Origin: a virus
Strand: one strand, 5' to 3'
Virus record (IMG/VR): IMGVR_UViG_3300025013_000002
Coordinates: 1 to 64,000 of that record
DNA: 64,000 nucleotides
Part shown: piece by piece, positions 60,837 through 64,000 of the stretch
Numbering within the stretch: the first letter of the stretch is position 1
Layout of the letters: each line of letters begins with the position of its first letter
The notes under the pieces: model-generated
What the model was told of the DNA's origin: nothing
Database searches by the model: none
What the model saw: only the letters and a program-made list of their open reading frames with translations
Position numbers and translations under genes: made by a program

Positions 60837-61099
60837 GTTGGACTGACTGCGTTTGTGTCGAAAACGAGAACCACAACGGTGAATACGCCGAGTGCCTCAT
60901 GTGTGAGATCGAGCGACTAGGTGAATACGCCGAGGACTTGAGTAGTGAGGTCGAGAGGAGTCACGAGGAGAACCGGCTTCTAAGAGACCAGGTTGCTCGG
61001 CTGCAGGCCTCAACAGGTGCATCTGTGATGCGCGGGAAGAACCAGAGGATTGAGGCGTTGGAGGAGCAGATAGAGGAACTCAGGATTCTTGCGTTTTAA
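60833..61099 (+). CDS. Coiled-coil protein with zinc-type start
   Basis: 88 residues. DCVCVENENHNGEYAECLMC is followed by a 60-residue coiled coil. ATGA overlap with the gene before. Confidence 0.7.
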   Translation: MSWTDCVCVENENHNGEYAECLMCEIERLGEYAEDLSSEVERSHEENRLLRDQVARLQASTGASVMRGKNQRIEALEEQIEELRILAF

Positions 61100-61102
61100 C
61101 AA

Positions 61103-61116
61103 ATTCAGATGTGAAT
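61103..61116. repeat. ATTCA-N4-TGAAT palindrome
   Basis: Copy ATTCAGATGTGAAT three bases before the AAAGGAG site of the methyltransferase-like gene; last copy on the right. Confidence 0.8.
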
Positions 61117-61130
61117 TCAAAGGAGATAAT

Positions 61131-61781
61131 TTGAGCAGAGGAGAAAAGCTCCGGGTCTTAGTTGCCTGTGAGTACAGCGGAATTGTTCGCGATGCCTTTA
61201 TCGCAAGAGGACACGACGCAATGAGTTGCGACCTGCTTCCAACTGAGAAGCTCGGTCCACATTACCAAGGAGATGTTCGGGACATTCTCGATCAGGGCTG
61301 GGACCTACTGATCGCCCACCCAGACTGCACGTACATAACCAGCAGCGCGGAGTGGGCCTACGGCGATGGCCCTTACCACCAGAAGGTTAAGCCCGAGACC
61401 TTAGTTGGTGCTGCTAGGAGGGCCGCGAGGGAGGATGCGCTTGATTTCGTCAGGCTGCTTCTCGCTGCGCCGATCTGTATGAAGTGCATCGAGAACCCTG
61501 CACGGGGGGCCATTAATACGAGGGTCAGGAAGCCGGATCAAATCATCCAGCCTTGGCAGTTCGGTCACGACGCGAGCAAGGCGACTGGGCTCTGGCTTGA
61601 GGAGCTTCCTCACTTGTTGCCGACTTGTTTGGTGCTTCCTCGAATGGTAGGGGCGCTCCCGAGGTGGGGCAATCAGACGGACAGTGGGCAGAACAAGCTG
61701 ACTCCGGGAAAAGACAGATGGAAAGAACGAGCCCGCACCTACCAAGGTTGGGCTGACGCTATGGCGGATCAATGGGGATAA
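61131..61781 (+). CDS. Cytosine methyltransferase-like protein
   Basis: 216 residues from TTG at 61,131 behind AAAGGAGATAAT. LRVLVACEYSGIVRDAFIAR resembles SAM motif I of C5 methyltransferases, DLLPTEKLGPHYQGDVRDIL the next strands, and LLIAHPDCTYITSSAEW the PC catalytic loop, here PDC. Members in phages are often annotated as Dcm-like. Catalytic activity is uncertain. Own palindrome in front. Confidence 0.72.
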   Translation: MSRGEKLRVLVACEYSGIVRDAFIARGHDAMSCDLLPTEKLGPHYQGDVRDILDQGWDLLIAHPDCTYITSSAEWAYGDGPYHQKVKPETLVGAARRAAREDALDFVRLLLAAPICMKCIENPARGAINTRVRKPDQIIQPWQFGHDASKATGLWLEELPHLLPTCLVLPRMVGALPRWGNQTDSGQNKLTPGKDRWKERARTYQGWADAMADQWG

Positions 61782-61792
61782 GGAGCTAGAAA

Positions 61793-62185
61793 ATGTCAAG
61801 TTTTACGAAGCAGGGCCTTTCTTTAAACGAAGGTGACAAGGTGAAGTGGGATGGTCTCCCGGCACTGGTTGTAGCGGTAGCTGAGGAGGACACGGAGTGC
61901 CCGTACAGGGTATTCAGCGAAGGACACGAGGTGTCCGGGTGGGTGAGTGGGGAGGTGCTGGAGTTGGTGGAGATGGCTACCTACGAAGAGTTCCTGAACG
62001 AGGAACTTTTAAAGGTCGGGGATTTTGTGCGCACGCGACATGGAAGAGGGGTTTTAATCCAGATAGACCAGGATGACGACAGCATACCCTACTTTGTGGG
62101 CGTGTTTGGCTCAGAAGGGCGCTGGATTGAATATGACGAGGAAATCACCTTCATCTCCCGCCCTGACTACGGGGAGGTGGTTTAG
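61793..62185 (+). CDS. Protein with two small beta-barrel units
   Basis: 130 residues. LNEGDKVKWDGLPALVVAVA and LKVGDFVRTRHGRGVLIQID look like two KOW/SH3-like repeats with acidic linkers. Unknown. Confidence 0.7.
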   Translation: MSSFTKQGLSLNEGDKVKWDGLPALVVAVAEEDTECPYRVFSEGHEVSGWVSGEVLELVEMATYEEFLNEELLKVGDFVRTRHGRGVLIQIDQDDDSIPYFVGVFGSEGRWIEYDEEITFISRPDYGEVV

Positions 62186-62674
62186 ATGAAACCTGAAATT
62201 GGGGATAAGGTTCGGGTAGATGATTGGTCGGGTCAGCACGAAGGGGTCGTGTTCAGGCTCCCGACAGAAACCGTTCCGGAATACTATGTGGGTCGTGAGA
62301 CTGGCTCTGTGATCTATACCAAAGAAGACAAAATCACAGTCCTTTTCAGGCCTCGTTACGAGTACGTCAACCAGAATCCGTTCAAGGTTGGCGACCTGGT
62401 GACTTGGTATGGCGAGAGGTGCTTGGTGGTTGGGCAGGTGGATGAGGGTGAGTGGAACTACCGAGTTTCTCGGCTGAACTACGAAGGGGATTTAACCTCT
62501 GTAAGGGAGCAGGATCTTACGCTGGTTCACGCCGCAGGGCATCCGGAGGAGAAGGTTTCGGTTCAGGACGTTGAGCCTGAAGGTTGGTACGGGTACCCGG
62601 ATGAGGTGCCTGTGGAAGAACCCAGCAAGCCCTTCAATTTTGAGGAGGTGTACGATGAGCCAATCCCATTTTAA
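62186..62674 (+). CDS. Protein with two small beta-barrel units
   Basis: 162 residues. IGDKVRVDDWSGQHEGVVFR and FKVGDLVTWYGERCLVVGQV repeat the same style as the previous gene, suggesting duplication. Acidic, proline-rich tail. Function unknown. Confidence 0.7.
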   Translation: MKPEIGDKVRVDDWSGQHEGVVFRLPTETVPEYYVGRETGSVIYTKEDKITVLFRPRYEYVNQNPFKVGDLVTWYGERCLVVGQVDEGEWNYRVSRLNYEGDLTSVREQDLTLVHAAGHPEEKVSVQDVEPEGWYGYPDEVPVEEPSKPFNFEEVYDEPIPF

Positions 62675-62858
62675 CCTGCTTCCCTGCCCCTTCTGCGGCT
62701 CTCCTGCAGAACTGGATGTGATGGAAGACCACCACGGCGAGTACTTTAACTTGGGTTGCTTGGACAATGGATGCCCCGCTCGCTGGATCTACTACACGAC
62801 CGCCTCTGAGGATATCTCGGTCGAAGAAGCAGTTGCAAAATGGAACGGGAGGGTTTGA
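62655..62858 (+). CDS. Lar-like zinc protein
   Basis: 67 residues from the ATG at 62,655 behind GAGGAGG. LLPCPFCGSPAELDV, GCLDNGCPARW and SVEEAVAKWNGRV fit the Lar restriction-alleviation family (Pfam Lar_restr_allev). Many family members are of unproven function, so anti-restriction is only suggested. Confidence 0.78.
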   Translation: MSQSHFNLLPCPFCGSPAELDVMEDHHGEYFNLGCLDNGCPARWIYYTTASEDISVEEAVAKWNGRV

Positions 62859-63040
62859 TGAGCGGAGACAGATTTTGCAACTGCGACTTCACCATCTCCC
62901 GCCTACAGGCCCAACTGGAGCTGGCTCACAAACGCGAGTCAGAGCTTGAGGAGTTGCTGAGGGAGGCCAAGGAATTAGCAGAAACCTACCGCGTTTTTAC
63001 GCGGAGAACAATTCAGACAAAAGGAGCAGAAAATGTTTAG
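62858..63040 (+). CDS. Small coiled-coil protein
   Basis: 60 residues from the ATG at 62,858 (TGATG overlap). FCNCDFTISRLQAQLELAHK leads into a coiled coil. Unknown. Confidence 0.65.
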   Translation: MSGDRFCNCDFTISRLQAQLELAHKRESELEELLREAKELAETYRVFTRRTIQTKGAENV

Positions 63041-63458
63041 AGATGTGAAAGTAGGAGATCGAGTTTGGGATATCAGATTTGGGTGGGGCACAGTGAGGCA
63101 CGTAAGTCCTCTTGGGTTCTTCCCTCTTCATGTAGAAATGGACCTTCGTGACGAAGGCGAGGCTATTTTTGAGGAGTACACTTGGGAGGGCTACGTGATC
63201 CCGCAGCCACTCAACCCAACCCTCTTCTGGGACGAGATCGTAATCAAGGCGCCTGAGAAGCCTGTGAGGTTGGTCGAGAGAACGTTTGAGGGTTGGGTGA
63301 ATTTGTATGAGGTAGGCGACCCCTGTTTCCATAGTACCAAGAATGGAGCGGACCTTGCTGATTCTGGCAGGCTGGGTGTGTTCAGTGTGTCCTTGGTAAT
63401 CAAAGAAGTGCCTGAATGTGTTGCCCTGTGTCTGGAGGGCTTCAATGAACTCGCGTAA
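63033..63458 (+). CDS. Conserved phage/plasmid protein
   Basis: 141 residues. VKVGDRVWDIRFGWGTVRHV and QPLNPTLFWDEI resemble a common phage and plasmid family with a small barrel, unknown function. The C-terminal half is unrelated. Confidence 0.75.
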   Translation: MFRDVKVGDRVWDIRFGWGTVRHVSPLGFFPLHVEMDLRDEGEAIFEEYTWEGYVIPQPLNPTLFWDEIVIKAPEKPVRLVERTFEGWVNLYEVGDPCFHSTKNGADLADSGRLGVFSVSLVIKEVPECVALCLEGFNELA

Positions 63459-63897
63459 CATCGCAAAATGTGCCATCTGCTGCGACATCATCGAGTCCAC
63501 GTACCGCCACCATTTTATTACCTGCAAGTGTGGCGCGATCAGCCTGGATGGTGGAGATGATTATCAGAGAGGTGTAGGTGAGCCGAAGGATTTCCTTCAG
63601 CTTAGCGAAGAAGAAATCGCTGCGTGGGATTCGGTGCCTACTGGAAGGCTGGAGGATTGGGCTTACGTGGGTGGAGTCATCTACGGGGCCGTCTTCGACG
63701 ACAAGCTGAAGCGTTTTCGTGATGGAACCGAGATCCACACTTCCTCGGTGGCATCACCCGCGAAGGACCGGAAGGAGGGGAAGGTGATCCAGACCAGAGG
63801 TAGCACCTATTTACTAGGCAAAAAGTTCGAGCCGAGGAAGGATTGGACTGCTGAGGTCGTGGAGGTAGCGGCTGAGGTTGGAGTTGGTGCGTTTTAA
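63445..63897 (+). CDS. Conserved phage zinc protein
   Basis: 150 residues from the ATG at 63,445. AKCAICCDIIESTYRHHFIT, CKCGAISLDGGDDYQRGVG is a recognised phage zinc motif (DUF7695-like). The second half (GTEIHTSSVAS, RGSTYLLG) is found in other phage proteins. Last gene of the rightward operon. Confidence 0.78.
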   Translation: MNSRNIAKCAICCDIIESTYRHHFITCKCGAISLDGGDDYQRGVGEPKDFLQLSEEEIAAWDSVPTGRLEDWAYVGGVIYGAVFDDKLKRFRDGTEIHTSSVASPAKDRKEGKVIQTRGSTYLLGKKFEPRKDWTAEVVEVAAEVGVGAF

Positions 63898-63900
63898 ATC

Positions 63901-63930
63901 AAAGCCCTTGGGTCTTCCCAAGGGCTTTTC
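63901..63930. terminator. Bidirectional terminator
   Basis: AAAGCCCTTGGG and CCCAAGGGCTTTT around TCTT, three bases after the last rightward stop. The symmetry (A-run on one side, T-run on the other) suits the convergent genes on both sides. Confidence 0.88.
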
Positions 63931-63932
63931 GT

Positions 63933-64000
63933 TTATTCAAATTGCTCCCCAAATTTATCTGCGTCCTTCCTCTTTTGCTCCCTATCGACGAACGCATATT
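63933..64000 (-). CDS. C-terminal fragment of a leftward gene
   Basis: The minus strand is open from the right edge and ends YAFVDREQKRKDADKFGEQFE at a TAA at 63,933, just before the shared terminator. Only 21 residues are visible; product unknown. Confidence 0.5.
   Translation of the reverse strand, partial: YAFVDREQKRKDADKFGEQFE

Overview
The window is a stretch of a large double-stranded DNA tailed phage, or a phage-like element, and contains no virion structural genes. The evidence is a full phage replication and recombination set, very tight operons with 1-4 base stop/start overlaps, one tRNA, a homing endonuclease, strong AGGAGG ribosome binding sites, and many small proteins of types known only from phages. 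Promoters are sigma70-like (TTGACA-17-TATAAT). The host cannot be named from this sequence.

Positions 1-55,766 are almost wholly minus-strand and should be read right to left. From 64,000 down to 56,600 the genes are on the plus strand, so transcription diverges from about 56.2-56.6 kb. That switch carries four and a half copies of a 24-bp tandem repeat between two outward promoters. Region by region: 1-10 kb has HD-domain proteins, a metallophosphoesterase, a RusA-like resolvase, a ligase-like pseudoenzyme, an SbcC/SbcD pair and an HNH-AP2 homing endonuclease. 10.0-10.65 kb has tRNA-Thr(UGU) and a roughly 500-nt highly structured non-coding region. 11-37.5 kb is the replication core: probable single-strand binding protein, Dda/RecD-like helicase, 5'-3' exonuclease, ATP-dependent DNA ligase, family A DNA polymerase, DnaG-like primase, a helicase-loader-like protein, an adenine methyltransferase, DnaB-like helicase, a UvsW-like SF2 helicase, RtcB RNA ligase, two MarR-like regulators, ThyX and a lytic transglycosylase. 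37.5-54.9 kb holds a serine recombinase and dozens of small accessory genes, many with zinc-ribbon cysteines. 54.9-58.3 kb is mostly non-coding with large hairpins. 58.3-63.9 kb is a plus-strand accessory operon with a cytosine-methyltransferase-like gene and a Lar-like protein. A convergent minus gene enters from the right edge.

The replication genes fit together as a self-sufficient replisome: primase, loader-like protein and DnaB at the fork; PolA-type polymerase with exonuclease; FEN-type nuclease and ligase for Okazaki maturation; SbcCD, RusA and the SF2/SF1 helicases for recombination-dependent replication; ThyX for dTMP.

The most unusual content is regulatory and non-coding. (1) A 14-bp palindrome, ATTCA-N4-TGAAT, occurs about 20 times. 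In three promoters it fills the 17-bp spacer exactly between -35 and -10, often with a second copy just upstream of -35. (2) A second palindrome, GTGA-N4-TCAC, sits before many start codons at 43.7-55.3 kb, often with the previous gene's stop codon inside it. (3) Two related plus-strand small RNA genes, a third possible member, and one minus-strand small RNA gene have their own promoters. (4) The 500-nt structured RNA lies beside the tRNA. (5) A large stem-loop element occurs three times. Protein oddities include a ligase homologue without the catalytic lysine, a loader-like ATPase without a Walker A motif, a remnant of a second DnaB C-terminus, an amber-interrupted gene, and very frequent TTG start codons.
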